Notes: generated by a model not told the origin, from the sequence alone. A stretch of 64,000 bases of DNA from Enterovibrio coralii (GCF_001559595.1 NZ_LNTY01000006.1:310001-374000), one strand, 5' to 3'; numbered from the stretch's first letter, positions 47,701 through 56,874 are shown. Numbers and translations are program-made.

Positions 47701-48097
47701 GTATGCCATCGAGACTGAGTCGAGACCTAAGAGTGTTGCTGATGAACCTGTTGCAGCAATTGAGGCAAGCATCGATCTGAACCGTATTAAAGATCAGGTT
47801 GGAGACAGCGAAGAGCTTCTTCACCACATTTTGTCGAAATATGTTTCCAGCCAACAAGCTGACCTTACGGCGTTCCAATCTGCGCTGGATAGCGGCGATA
47901 CTGCCGCCGCGAAGAAAATTGCCCATCGTATGAAAGGCGCCGCCGCTATGGTCGGCGCGGACGATCTGGCTGCGTTGTGTTTGATTGTGGAAAAACATCA
48001 AGGTAACAATGCGCAAGATTTGTATGCGTTTTTTGAGCAGTTAAGCCAACGCGCGCAAGCTATCGCAAAAGAAGTTGAGAGTATTTGCGCCGCTTAG
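44788..48097 (+). CDS. Hybrid sensor histidine kinase (TM-PAS-HisKA-HATPase-REC-Hpt), frameshifted twice
   Basis: A membrane hybrid kinase of about 1103 residues. An N-terminal helix ([17 protein letters not shown]) and a second helix ([16 protein letters not shown]) flank a periplasmic sensor; then comes a PAS-like region ([20 protein letters not shown]), a GAF-like region, HisKA with His in [15 protein letters not shown], an ATPase ([15 protein letters not shown]), a receiver with Asp in [13 protein letters not shown], and an Hpt domain with His in [11 protein letters not shown]. The frame changes at about 45140 (restores [16 protein letters not shown]) and 46716-46718 (restores [16 protein letters not shown]). 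It needs no separate phosphotransfer protein but its final response regulator is not encoded nearby. Confidence 0.88.
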
Positions 48098-48105
48098 TAG
48101 ACCGC

Positions 48106-48903
48106 TTAAAAAGGGTATAGAGGCCCTGACTCAGCTAGCGTTAAGTACGAGCTTCGAAAGCCATTATTCCATTCATGTAGCATGTATCCGCCAGCCTGTT
48201 GGGTAAAGCCAACAGGCGCGTTATCCCTGTGGTCTGTGACAAACGAGCTGGCTGTCGAAGGCGATGAAAGCACCGTTTTCCCGCCAACACTGCATACAAT
48301 GCTGTTGTGTAAATGACCGCAAATGACACGAATATCTCGTTCAGATTGCGCCAATATCTCGCTAAACGCGTTCGCCCCATCAAGGCCAATGGCATCCATA
48401 AATTGGATACCGGATTCGAAGGGCGGGTGATGAAGAGCAATCAATGCGGGTCTATCTTTTGACTGCTGGAGAGAATCCGCGAGAAACGTTAGAGCGGTTT
48501 CTGACAATCTTCCTGCGCCGCTGTTCGGAATGACGGTGTCTAAACCAATCACGTCTAAGTCAGGAAACGCGTGAATCCAATTGATCTCTTCACTCAGGTT
48601 TGTGCTCTGGAGGGATGTAAAGCAAGTGCGCATGGCTTCACGTCTGTCATGATTGCCAGGAATCACAAAGTATGGGATGTGCAATTGAGTGATGAGCTCT
48701 TGAAAAGCCTTGTAGCTTTCTTCATCCCCCCGGTCGCTTATGTCCCCAGTCACTATTATCGCGTCGATTTTGCCCAGCTTCACAAGGTCTTTATTTATCT
48801 TATTCACCGCCTGTTGAAAGAGAGAATAGGTGTCCAACACTTTCGAGACTTTGTTTGGCGGTGCAACGATATGGGTATCTGTAATTTGCAGAATACGCGT
48901 CAT
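48106..48903 (-). CDS. Calcineurin-like phosphodiesterase, GpdQ/CpdA-like
   Basis: A 265-residue binuclear metallophosphoesterase. All metal-site blocks are present: ITDTHI, VTGDISDRG, IPGNHDRR, ALHHPPF and ICGHLH. It resembles the glycerophosphodiesterase GpdQ (HHPPF...FMDAIGLDG) as much as the cAMP phosphodiesterase CpdA. Being last gene in an operon with a Ugp-type importer, it probably hydrolyses imported glycerophosphodiesters inside the cell. ATG 48903 lies just after the ugpE stop; a start 15 codons up would overlap ugpE. It converges on the kinase gene with 8 bases between stops and no visible terminator. Confidence 0.85.
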   Translation of the reverse strand: MTRILQITDTHIVAPPNKVSKVLDTYSLFQQAVNKINKDLVKLGKIDAIIVTGDISDRGDEESYKAFQELITQLHIPYFVIPGNHDRREAMRTCFTSLQSTNLSEEINWIHAFPDLDVIGLDTVIPNSGAGRLSETALTFLADSLQQSKDRPALIALHHPPFESGIQFMDAIGLDGANAFSEILAQSERDIRVICGHLHNSIVCSVGGKTVLSSPSTASSFVTDHRDNAPVGFTQQAGGYMLHEWNNGFRSSYLTLAESGPLYPF

Positions 48904-48913
48904 AGTTTGAATC

Positions 48914-49723
48914 TCACTTGATGCCTGCGCGCAGGAAGGCTTGAACAAACTGTCTTTGGAAAATTAAAAATGCGATGAGCAAAGGCGCGATTGACATCAT
49001 AGTAGCTGCTGAAATGACCGAGATATCGACACCATTTTCAGGCGCACCGAATATCGATAAGCCCACAGTCAATGGACGCGTGTCATCTGAGTTGGTAACG
49101 ATGAGCGGCCAAAGAAAGTTGTTCCAGTGTGTAGAAACGGACACCAGTGCATAAGCAAGATAGGTTGGCTTTGCGAGAGGTACGTAAACACGCATGAGTA
49201 TGCCAAACAGCGAGCAACCTTCAACACTCGCGGCCTCATGGAGCTCATAAGGCACAGACTTGAACGATTGGCGCATTAAAAAGATACCAAACGCACTCGC
49301 CATGTAGGGCATGCCAACACCTAAAATAGTGTCAAACAAGCCTAATTTAGAGGTCACGGCGTAGTTCTCCACGATCAGCACTTCCGGCAAGATGAAAAGC
49401 TGAAGGAGAACCAGAATAAAGACAAAGTCCTTTCCTGGGAACGAGACTTGCGCGAACGCAAAGCCTGCCAACGTGGTAATGATGAATTGTCCAATCAGTA
49501 CCACAGTCACCAAGCAAAACGTGTTGATGAAATACTTAATCCACGGCGCACCGTCCCAGGCGACTCGAAAGTTATCGAGCGTCCAACCAGAGGTTAAGTT
49601 GAAATTCACAGCGTCGGACGTTGTATGAAATGCCGCCCAGAATGCGAACAATAATGGCGAAATCCAAATCACCGCGAGCAGGAGCGCACCAAATGTGTCG
49701 AGATACTTTTCGATAGCTTTCAT
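48914..49723 (-). CDS. ugpE: ABC transporter permease, UgpE-like
   Basis: A 269-residue inner-membrane permease of the MalG type with six hydrophobic segments. The EAA loop that contacts the ATPase is EAASVEGCSLFGILMRVYVP. It pairs with the UgpA-like permease, overlapping it by ATGA. Naming follows the operon, whose binding protein resembles UgpB; other carbohydrate-type substrates remain possible. Confidence 0.85.
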   Translation of the reverse strand: MKAIEKYLDTFGALLLAVIWISPLLFAFWAAFHTTSDAVNFNLTSGWTLDNFRVAWDGAPWIKYFINTFCLVTVVLIGQFIITTLAGFAFAQVSFPGKDFVFILVLLQLFILPEVLIVENYAVTSKLGLFDTILGVGMPYMASAFGIFLMRQSFKSVPYELHEAASVEGCSLFGILMRVYVPLAKPTYLAYALVSVSTHWNNFLWPLIVTNSDDTRPLTVGLSIFGAPENGVDISVISAATMMSIAPLLIAFLIFQRQFVQAFLRAGIK

Positions 49724-50612
49724 TGGTAATGCGTCCTTTTATCGAGGTACAAAAATTGGATAGCGGCTGCAATACCCAGAACAATCAACACGAGAACCGT
49801 CATGGCTGCGGCATGAGGCGCATCAAAGAACGCGAAAGCCATCTCCCAGATGTAATAGAGAATCAGCTTTGACGCATCAGAGGGGCCACCTTTCGTCAAA
49901 ATGAAAAGGTGATCGATAAGCTTCACCGAGTTGATCATGGCGTTTACCACAATAAACAGGGTAGTGGGCATTAAAAGTGGCAACACGATACGGCGGGTAT
50001 AGGTCCAGCGTCCTGCGCCTTCTATGTCCGCTGCCTCTTTATAGTCAGCAGGGATAGTTTGAAGCGCAGCAAGATAGAAGATCATAAAAAAGCCCGCTTC
50101 TTTCCAGATCGTCACGATGATGACTGCCCACAAGGCGGTTTCCGGTCGGCCTAGCAATTCACGGATTCGAATCCAAATAAGGCACCGATTTGGTCAAGGA
50201 CGCCAAGATCTGGGGTATAGAAAAATAACCAAAGATTGGCAGCAGCGATCATCGGTAAAACAGTAGGTGTGAAGTAGGCGGTTCGGACAAATCCTTTACC
50301 GGAAATTTTACCGTTTGCCCAAAGTGCCATCACCAATGCGATGATGATCGAGAGTGGGATCGTCATTGCGGCATAAAACAGATTGTTTTCCACCACAATC
50401 CAGAACGTCGGGTCAGCAAAAAGATCCGAATAGTTTTCCGTCCCAACAAACTCTGATGGTCTTCGACGGGTGCCTTTTGAAAACAGGCTTTCCCAAAATG
50501 TTGCCAACGACGGATAAAACGCGAAGAGCGAAAGCAAAATAGCGGCAGGCGTAAGCAAAAACCAACCGTAGAGATGCTGACGACGACGCTGCATTTCTGC
50601 GTAATCATTCAT
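49720..50612 (-). CDS. ugpA: ABC transporter permease, UgpA-like, frameshifted
   Basis: A MalF-type permease of about 298 residues. The N-terminal part (MNDYAEMQRRRQHLYGWFLL) and the C-terminal part with the EAA loop EAADIEGAGRWTYTRRIVLP are in different frames. One base added at 50155 (G on the minus strand, GG instead of G) gives ESVNWLGRPETALWAVI and a normal-length protein. About six hydrophobic segments. It overlaps ugpE by 4 bases, and ugpB lies 51 bases upstream. Confidence 0.87.
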
Positions 50613-50663
50613 AGTAGACTTCTACAACTAGATGGCTCCCTACTTTCGTAGGGAGCGGGGTCG

Positions 50664-51929
50664 CTATTGGTAGTCGCGCAAGAGACGTTTCGCTGAAGAT
50701 TGCGCTTCTTCCAACGCTACTTCAGGCGTTTTCTGGTCGGTCAGGGCGAATTGAATGGCATTGTTTAAGCCTTCTCGCACTCGCGCTGTTTCATAGGTAG
50801 AAAACTCGGCAACGGCATGCTCAAGTTGATTGCGCGCGACAAGAGCTGGTGGAAATGCCTCGGTATACTCTTTGAGTGCTTCCGTTTCATAAGCTCCTTT
50901 TGACACACCCATATAGCCAGTGGCGATTGACCATTTAGCAGCTTGTTCTGGGGACGTCATGAACTTGATGAGTTTCATCGATGCGGCTTTCTCCGCGTCG
51001 GAGGTGTCTTTGAAAATATAGAAATTACCACCGCCCGTTGGTGAGCCTAGACGCACATTGCCGGGCAACATGGCAACACCAAAATCAAACTTGGCCGCGT
51101 TTTTAACCGCCGTCAGGTTGCCTGTTGAGTGCCACATCATTGCTGTGTTTCCCTCAAGGAAGGCTTGGCGTAGCGTGCCCCATTCAACCGTACCTTTTGG
51201 CATGACGCCGTGCTCTTCAGATAAGGATTTCCAATACTTGAGCGTATCAATCACGTCTTTGTCGCTGAAGTAGGTCGTCAAGCCATCGTCAGACATCAGC
51301 TTTTTGCCATTTTGGATAGCCAGAGCTTGGAACATCCAATACGGGTAGCCCGTCGAGGGAATCATGATGCCGTAGGTGTCATCATTGGTGAGTTTTTTAC
51401 TTACGGTTACCAACTCTTCCCACGTTTTGGGTGGTTGGTCTGGGTCTAATCCTGCCGCTCGGAACATATCTTTGTTGTAGTAAGCAACAATGGTTGAACG
51501 TTGGAAAGGAATGCCCCACGTTTTTCCTTCTGCCTGTCCGTTTTCCATCAAAGCTGGATAAAAGTCATTGAGCCAAGCTTGGTCTGCATCTGTGGTCAAA
51601 AGGTCATCAAAAGGAGAGATAAGATCTTGCTCAATCAGGTCGTAAACGTCGATTGAAAACATGACGGCCAACTGTGCGGGTTCACCAGAGTTCAGTGCTG
51701 ACAAAGCACGGACGCGGGTATCGTCATAGTTACCCGAATAGATAGCGTTAACTTTGATATCTGGGTTTTGCGCTTCAAAATCTTCGACAATCTCATCGAC
51801 CACTTTGGTTAGGGCTCCGCCCACCGCGATGGGGTAGTACATATTGAGTTCAGTTGTGGCCGCCATCGTCTGTGTAGAAAGCGTGAACGCACTGGCAAAG
51901 GCACAACTTAATACCGTTGAGAACTTCAT
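50664..51929 (-). CDS. ugpB: Periplasmic solute-binding protein, UgpB-like
   Basis: A 421-residue family 1 extracellular solute-binding protein. The signal peptide ends near TLSTQTMAATTE. It shares with E. coli UgpB the segments NPDIKVNAIYSGNYDDT and AGLDPDQPPKTWEEL, which points to glycerol-3-phosphate or its diesters. Ligand residues cannot be confirmed by eye. The ATG at 51929 has GGTGA seven bases upstream; an in-frame start at 51956 is less likely. Confidence 0.85.
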   Translation of the reverse strand: MKFSTVLSCAFASAFTLSTQTMAATTELNMYYPIAVGGALTKVVDEIVEDFEAQNPDIKVNAIYSGNYDDTRVRALSALNSGEPAQLAVMFSIDVYDLIEQDLISPFDDLLTTDADQAWLNDFYPALMENGQAEGKTWGIPFQRSTIVAYYNKDMFRAAGLDPDQPPKTWEELVTVSKKLTNDDTYGIMIPSTGYPYWMFQALAIQNGKKLMSDDGLTTYFSDKDVIDTLKYWKSLSEEHGVMPKGTVEWGTLRQAFLEGNTAMMWHSTGNLTAVKNAAKFDFGVAMLPGNVRLGSPTGGGNFYIFKDTSDAEKAASMKLIKFMTSPEQAAKWSIATGYMGVSKGAYETEALKEYTEAFPPALVARNQLEHAVAEFSTYETARVREGLNNAIQFALTDQKTPEVALEEAQSSAKRLLRDYQ

Positions 51930-52026
51930 AATTTCACCATTGGTTACGTTGAACATGTATGTAGGGCAGTAGCTTGAAAACCTTCGGTCTCGTTGCCGAA
52001 GAAAACGCCAAGCGTCCCTTTCCGTG

Positions 52027-53043
52027 TTAATTCATTCTGTTTCCATTACCGTCAAAGAAGTGCAGCGCACTGTCTTCGAAAGATATATCTACCGTCGTTC
52101 CTTCTTGAAGCGAGTTGTAACCATGGAGTTTGACCACAAGCCCTTTGGCTCGAGGGTGATCCAGAAGAACGTGAGTTTCTTCGCCAAGGTATTCGCTTTC
52201 AGAAACCGTGCAGCTAAGTCGACCTTGGCCTGACTCAACCAGTTGAATGTGCTCGGTACGAATGCCGACTTGAGACGTGCTTTCAGTGCCCTGAATGACG
52301 CCACCTTCGATAAGTGCCATGGGTGGAGCACCGATAAACTCCGCGGCGAATGTGTTTTTGGGTTCACTGTAAAGTTGTTGTGGAGAGCCGGTTTGCATGA
52401 TGTGGCCGTCTTTCATCAACACAATAATGTCTGCCATGCTCATGGCTTCGGTTTGATCATGGGTGACATAAACGACCGTCATACCGAGCTCTTTTTGAAG
52501 CTTTTTGATGTCTTTTCTTACGGAGTGTCTGAGCTTGGCATCCAGATTGGAGAGAGGTTCATCCATTAGGCACAAAGGCTGCCCAGCAACGATCGCTCTG
52601 GCAAGAGCCACACGTTGACGTTGCCCGCCAGAAAGCTCTCCAGGCTTTCTTTCTTCGTAACCAGTCAACCCGGTTATCTTGAGGGCATTTGCGAGTTTTG
52701 CTAGCCGTTCATCTTTTGGCACTTTGCGTACTTTCATCCCGAACATCACGTTTTCAGCGACGGAAAGATGAGGGAAGAGTGCGTAAGATTGAAACACCAT
52801 AGACAGGTTTCTCGCTGACGGCGCCATTTCGGTAACGTCAGTGCCTTCAATGGTGATTTGACCGGTATCTGGGTTTTCTAACCCTGCGAGCAGTCTGAGG
52901 GTGGTTGATTTTCCACAACCGGAAGGACCGAGAAGTGCAACAAAGGCACCTTCAGGAATATCAATAGAAATATTCTCTACGCCAAGCTGACCATTCCACC
53001 TTTTTGCAATGTTATTAAAAGAAACAAAAGGTTCTGTGTTCAT
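52027..53043 (-). CDS. ugpC: ABC transporter ATPase, UgpC/MalK-like
   Basis: A 338-residue ATPase with Walker A GPSGCGKST, Q-loop, signature LSGGQRQRVALARAI, Walker B LCLMDEPLSNLDA and the switch His in YVTHDQTEA. The C-terminal 100 residues form the regulatory OB-type domain of MalK/UgpC proteins. Its ATG overlaps the stop of the DeoR regulator by 4 bases, so regulator and transporter are coupled. A gap of 97 bases separates it from ugpB. Confidence 0.9.
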   Translation of the reverse strand: MNTEPFVSFNNIAKRWNGQLGVENISIDIPEGAFVALLGPSGCGKSTTLRLLAGLENPDTGQITIEGTDVTEMAPSARNLSMVFQSYALFPHLSVAENVMFGMKVRKVPKDERLAKLANALKITGLTGYEERKPGELSGGQRQRVALARAIVAGQPLCLMDEPLSNLDAKLRHSVRKDIKKLQKELGMTVVYVTHDQTEAMSMADIIVLMKDGHIMQTGSPQQLYSEPKNTFAAEFIGAPPMALIEGGVIQGTESTSQVGIRTEHIQLVESGQGRLSCTVSESEYLGEETHVLLDHPRAKGLVVKLHGYNSLQEGTTVDISFEDSALHFFDGNGNRMN

Positions 53044-53849
53044 GAAGCATCGCCTCCTACCAACTTCAAACGATCTCCAACGCGGTCACTTATGGAAGAG
53101 AAATCATCACCGGGATGTTGATCCATGATAATCAGGTCGACATCCATCAGATTCCCTCCAACAGCGGGAGCTGTCCTTGTTAATTTGGTGCTATCCATTA
53201 CTAAAATTGACGTTTTACAATGCGTGCGAATCGCTTCGCGTACGCGCACTTCTGACGCATGAAAATCAAGTAAACCGCCGTCTTCTGAAACACCAGCTAC
53301 GCCGAAAATGCCGTATTCGGCGCGGTAGCTGTTGAAAAACTCCAGCACACCGTCACCCAAAATGTCTCTGTCTGGCATTCGAACTTCGCCTCCGGGAATA
53401 ATGATCCGATTGCTCGGTTCATTACTCAGTACCATGGCGGCGTTTAAATTGTTCGTCATCACAGTCAAACCCGACTTATTCGCTAATGCTTCTGCAACAA
53501 TCGCAGGTGTCGAACCAATCGAGATAAACACCGTCGCTCCATCGGGAATGACATCAGCAACCGCATTCGCAATGGCCTTCTTTTCCACTGGGTTTGTTGC
53601 GGCTCTTAAGTCGTAAGGTGCATTGAGCTGTTGCTCAAAGCACTCAACGCCACCATGACGCCGACGTAGCAAGTTTTCACTGCAGAGCTGTTTCAAATCT
53701 CGCCTAACTGTCTGAGGCGAAACGTCTAGCCAGTCAGTGAGAAACTCGACAGATACGTTGCCTCTCGCCTGTGTCAATTCGATGATCTTTTTACGACGTT
53801 TTTCTGCCTTGCTTGATTGTTTTGATTCAAGGGTCATAACTGCTCGCAT
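53040..53849 (-). CDS. DeoR/GlpR-family transcriptional regulator
   Basis: A DeoR-type repressor of about 266-270 residues. The N-terminal helix-turn-helix is VEFLTDWLDVSPQTVRRDLK, followed by RRRHGGVECF and a sugar-phosphate-isomerase-like effector domain (VFISIGSTPAIVAEAL). GlpR, which senses glycerol-3-phosphate, belongs here. It leads the transporter operon, so it is likely to repress it and answer to an organophosphate. Two starts are possible: ATG 53849 with AGGAG directly in front, or ATG 53837. A likely operator lies 60 bases upstream. Confidence 0.88.
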   Translation of the reverse strand: MRAVMTLESKQSSKAEKRRKKIIELTQARGNVSVEFLTDWLDVSPQTVRRDLKQLCSENLLRRRHGGVECFEQQLNAPYDLRAATNPVEKKAIANAVADVIPDGATVFISIGSTPAIVAEALANKSGLTVMTNNLNAAMVLSNEPSNRIIIPGGEVRMPDRDILGDGVLEFFNSYRAEYGIFGVAGVSEDGGLLDFHASEVRVREAIRTHCKTSILVMDSTKLTRTAPAVGGNLMDVDLIIMDQHPGDDFSSISDRVGDRLKLVGGDAS

Positions 53850-53899
53850 CTCCTAGTTCCGATCAAGCTAAGAACAGGAATAACAAATGCGCAACATAA

Positions 53900-53929
53900 A
53901 ATGAGCGAATGAGCATAAAAATGCTCGTT
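53900..53929. promoter_or_regulatory. Candidate operator between the deoR-ugp and nptA operons
   Basis: AATGAGCAT (53908-53916) and ATGCTCGTT (53921-53929) form an inverted repeat around AAAA, with 8 of 9 positions matching and a perfect GAGCAT/ATGCTC core. A further direct copy AATGAGC begins at 53900. It sits midway between the divergent genes. Confidence 0.6.
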
Positions 53930-54053
53930 TATTGATCAAAGGCTCACTTTTGACTACATTGTAAATAGGCAAATGCTCAAATTGATTCGCCCAGTTCGTG
54001 GCAAATCTGCGATTGAAATTTTGCGCTGCTGTTTGTGGGAATACGGAGGGTTA

Positions 54054-55745
54054 ATGACAGGAACATCTATACTTTTCAATCTATTAGGAGGTGTAGCATT
54101 ACTTCTATTTAGTCTTAACTTGGTCAAGAAATCAGTACTAAAAGCGTTTGGCGGGAAAATAAGGCGCAGTCTTGGGCGCTCAGTGTTCAATCGTTGGCGG
54201 GCATTTGGCGTAGGTTTAGGGGTAACTTGCTTGCTGCAAAGCAGTACAGCAACTGCATTGTTAGCCAGCTCGCTAGCCAATCAAGGCTTAGCAACCGCGA
54301 GTGGCTTAGCCATTCTGCTTGGTGCGGACGTTGGAACCACGCTCGTCGCAAAAGTACTCACGTTCGACTTGAGCTGGTTACAACCATTGTTTTTCATTGT
54401 TGGCATCGTACTAATGTCAGCAAGTAAAAGGGATAAACACCAACATATTGGCTCGATAGCCATTGGCATTGGTTTAATGCTGCTTGCGCTTAATATGATC
54501 GTGTCTGTCTCTATTCCTATCCGAGATTCGTTCGCCATCCAATCAATGATGACCGCGCTGAACGATGAGCCGTTTCTGGCAATCATCGTTGGTATGAGCA
54601 TTGCGTTTATGGTGCATTCCAGCTTGGCGACTGTGTTGCTGGTTATTGCCATGGCAAGTGCCGGTGTTATCACGACCTCTGGTGGCATTCCTCTTATCTT
54701 GGGTGCGAACCTCGGTGCTGCAATACCTGCTGTTATCAACACCTTGAATTCGTCTCCGTCAATCTACCGAATCCCTTTAGGGAACCTAATGTTTCGTGCC
54801 GTTGGTGTAGCGTTGACGCTCCCATTGCTAAACGTGATTTCATCGATGTCCTTTTTCTATGGAAACGACCCCGCGATTGTTCTGGTTAATTTCCACATGC
54901 TGTTCAACGTCGTCATTGCGCTGAGTTTCCTTCCTTTAGTTAAACCTTGCGCGCGCTTATTGGAAGCGTGGTTTCCCGACGTGGCGTCAGAGACGAGCGA
55001 CAACAGCCCACGATACCTAGATAGAAAAGCGTTTCGGAAACCTTCAGTCGCGCTGACCAATTCGGTGAGGGAGGTCTTGAGAATGGGGGATCTGCTTAAG
55101 ACAATGTTAGATGGTGCATTTGAGGTGCTGAAGACCCGAGATTGCGCAGAGCTTAAAAACATAAAGCGATCAGATGACCTGATTGATGAGTATCACGAGA
55201 AAATAAACTGGTACCTGACCGAGTTGAGCCGACAGGATTTACCGAAGAAGTATCGTCGAAGATGTTTTCGAATTTCGTCTTACACAACAAATCTGGAACA
55301 TGCGGGTGACATACTCGAGTGCAGCATGACGGATGTCATCGAGAAAATGATTCAACAAAATGTTCAGCTTCCAGACTTCGAGAAAGAAGCGATAGAAGAG
55401 CTAAAGCAATGTATTTATCGCAATATGGAACTGGCATTTAGTGTGTTGCTCACTGGAGACGTAAACAACGCAAGAGCACTGATTGAACAAAAGAGCGTGG
55501 TAAAGAGTATCGAGCGTAAAGCAACACTCGCACACCAAAAAGGGCTTAGGGATAGCGGGGCACCTTTCGTTTCTGGTAGCTCACTGTACCTTGATTTACT
55601 GCGAGATCTTATCCGCGTAAATTCGCATTTCTCGTCGATCGCTTATCCAATACTGGATCAAGCCGGAGAACTAAGCAGTAGTCGTCTGAAAAAGGCGCGT
55701 CCTTTGGATGTGATTAACGCACGTGCCAATGAAAAACGGACATAG
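54054..55745 (+). CDS. Na/Pi cotransporter family protein (NptA/YjbB type) with PhoU-like domain
   Basis: About 563 residues. Two inverted membrane repeats carry CLLQSSTATALLA and FMVHSSLATVLLV (the QSS-type motifs of sodium-phosphate cotransporters) with GADVGTTL and GANLGAAIP. The C-terminal 200 residues are helical and PhoU-like (NSVREVLRMGDLLKTMLDGA). Relatives import Pi with Na+ (Vibrio NptA) or export it (E. coli YjbB). ATG 54054 is preferred because CGGAGGG precedes it and the protein then begins at the family start; ATG 53973 would add 27 residues. A histidine phosphatase follows after 26 bases. Confidence 0.87.
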   Translation: MTGTSILFNLLGGVALLLFSLNLVKKSVLKAFGGKIRRSLGRSVFNRWRAFGVGLGVTCLLQSSTATALLASSLANQGLATASGLAILLGADVGTTLVAKVLTFDLSWLQPLFFIVGIVLMSASKRDKHQHIGSIAIGIGLMLLALNMIVSVSIPIRDSFAIQSMMTALNDEPFLAIIVGMSIAFMVHSSLATVLLVIAMASAGVITTSGGIPLILGANLGAAIPAVINTLNSSPSIYRIPLGNLMFRAVGVALTLPLLNVISSMSFFYGNDPAIVLVNFHMLFNVVIALSFLPLVKPCARLLEAWFPDVASETSDNSPRYLDRKAFRKPSVALTNSVREVLRMGDLLKTMLDGAFEVLKTRDCAELKNIKRSDDLIDEYHEKINWYLTELSRQDLPKKYRRRCFRISSYTTNLEHAGDILECSMTDVIEKMIQQNVQLPDFEKEAIEELKQCIYRNMELAFSVLLTGDVNNARALIEQKSVVKSIERKATLAHQKGLRDSGAPFVSGSSLYLDLLRDLIRVNSHFSSIAYPILDQAGELSSSRLKKARPLDVINARANEKRT

Positions 55746-55771
55746 AAGTCCAACAGACGTTAAGGATAAAC

Positions 55772-56374
55772 ATGAAAGAGTTTAACAACACTTACCTGAT
55801 CATGAGGCATGGACAAAGTGAGGCAAACGTCGCTGATATCGTTGTGAGCGATCCTGCCAATGGATGCAGTAAATATGGCCTTTCCGAAATGGGGAAACAT
55901 CAGGCGAGGGAAGCTGCGTTGGCTGTTAGCAATCAGAATGTAGACCTTATTTATTGCTCCGATTTTAAGAGAACCAAAGAGACTGCAGATATCGTTGCAC
56001 AAGTGCTTTCGGTTGAGCCAGTGACTGACGCGCGCCTCCGAGAGCGTTTCTTTGGACAGTACGAAGGAAAGTCTTCGGCTTCCTATGACGAAGTATGGAA
56101 AAAAGACGCGTTAGATTCAGATCAAACAGAGATGGGAGTGGAAAGCACAACGTCAGTAAGGCGTCGCGCCGTGGCGTTTGTGGCTGAGTTGGAGCAACTA
56201 TTTTTCGGAAAAGTCATTCTGCTGGTATCTCATGGTGACACGTTACAAATTCTCAGCTCAGCGTTTCATGACATTGAGTCGGGTCAGCATCGTACCTTGC
56301 CTCATCATGAAACGGGGGAGGTCAAAACCTTGGCTAAGGCGGGATCTTCAAAAAATCGTGAGTTTACGTTATAG
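55772..56374 (+). CDS. Histidine phosphatase family protein
   Basis: A 200-residue phosphoglycerate-mutase-like phosphatase. The catalytic His is in LIMRHGQSEAN, the second His in LLVSHGDTLQI, with SDFKRTKETA (Arg) and RLRERFFGQYEG (Glu) typical of the branch. Substrates vary widely: phosphosugars, phosphoserine, cobalamin intermediates. Because it shares a transcript with the Na/Pi transporter, release of Pi from small organophosphates is a reasonable guess. No terminator is obvious. Confidence 0.85.
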   Translation: MKEFNNTYLIMRHGQSEANVADIVVSDPANGCSKYGLSEMGKHQAREAALAVSNQNVDLIYCSDFKRTKETADIVAQVLSVEPVTDARLRERFFGQYEGKSSASYDEVWKKDALDSDQTEMGVESTTSVRRRAVAFVAELEQLFFGKVILLVSHGDTLQILSSAFHDIESGQHRTLPHHETGEVKTLAKAGSSKNREFTL

Positions 56375-56827
56375 CATAAAGGTGATGAGTCAATGGAAAG
56401 ATATTCAAAGGAAAAACAAAAGAGGTGAGAGTGGCTTCTCATTGTGTTTACAGGCAATGCAAGGTAATTACAGAAATTAATAAATCATGCTGGCTGTATT
56501 TTGGAAATCTATTTCATTTGAAATACTTGCTCATTATCACACAAAAATTTTCCAACAAAAATTGATGTAAAATTTGATCAATTAAAAGCTATAAAAATCA
56601 TTATGATAGCGAGATAATTCGTGTGTGGATAATCGAATTTTTATCCACAGAAACGGTTGATAAGTCGGTAGATTTCTTCTCGGAGCACTGTATTCATGCG
56701 GTCTTTCAAAAAGTCAATACTATTGATTTTAATGCCTAAGAGTACGGTATTTTGTGGTAAGAATTATCCATATTTCCTTGACAGCTTTATTTCAAATTTG
56801 CTTCATGTGTATCTCGATTCTCCAAAC
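56375..56827. other. Gene-free, A+T-rich stretch
   Basis: About 450 bases without a convincing gene: the only frame, 71 codons from 56696, has no good start site and runs into nhaA. The centre, about 56500-56650, is very A+T rich and carries the DnaA boxes. Confidence 0.6.
56624..56649. promoter_or_regulatory. Two inverted consensus DnaA boxes
   Basis: TGTGGATAA (56624-56632) and TTATCCACA (56641-56649) are both perfect DnaA boxes, inverted and 8 bases apart, next to an A+T-rich tract. Confidence 0.55.
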
Positions 56828-56854
56828 AAAAAAGGCTCCTTATGGAGCCTTTTT
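56828..56854 (-). terminator. Terminator of nhaA
   Basis: AAAAAAGGCTCC (56828-56839), loop TTAT, GGAGCCTTTTT (56844-56854); symmetric, so it can act on both strands. Confidence 0.88.
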
Positions 56855-56874
56855 GCAATGACTAACGGTGACTT

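Noticed and set aside
56624-56649. Chromosomal replication origin
   Set aside because: Only two DnaA boxes and no dnaA, gidA, mioC, parAB or rctB genes nearby. Reported only as DnaA boxes.
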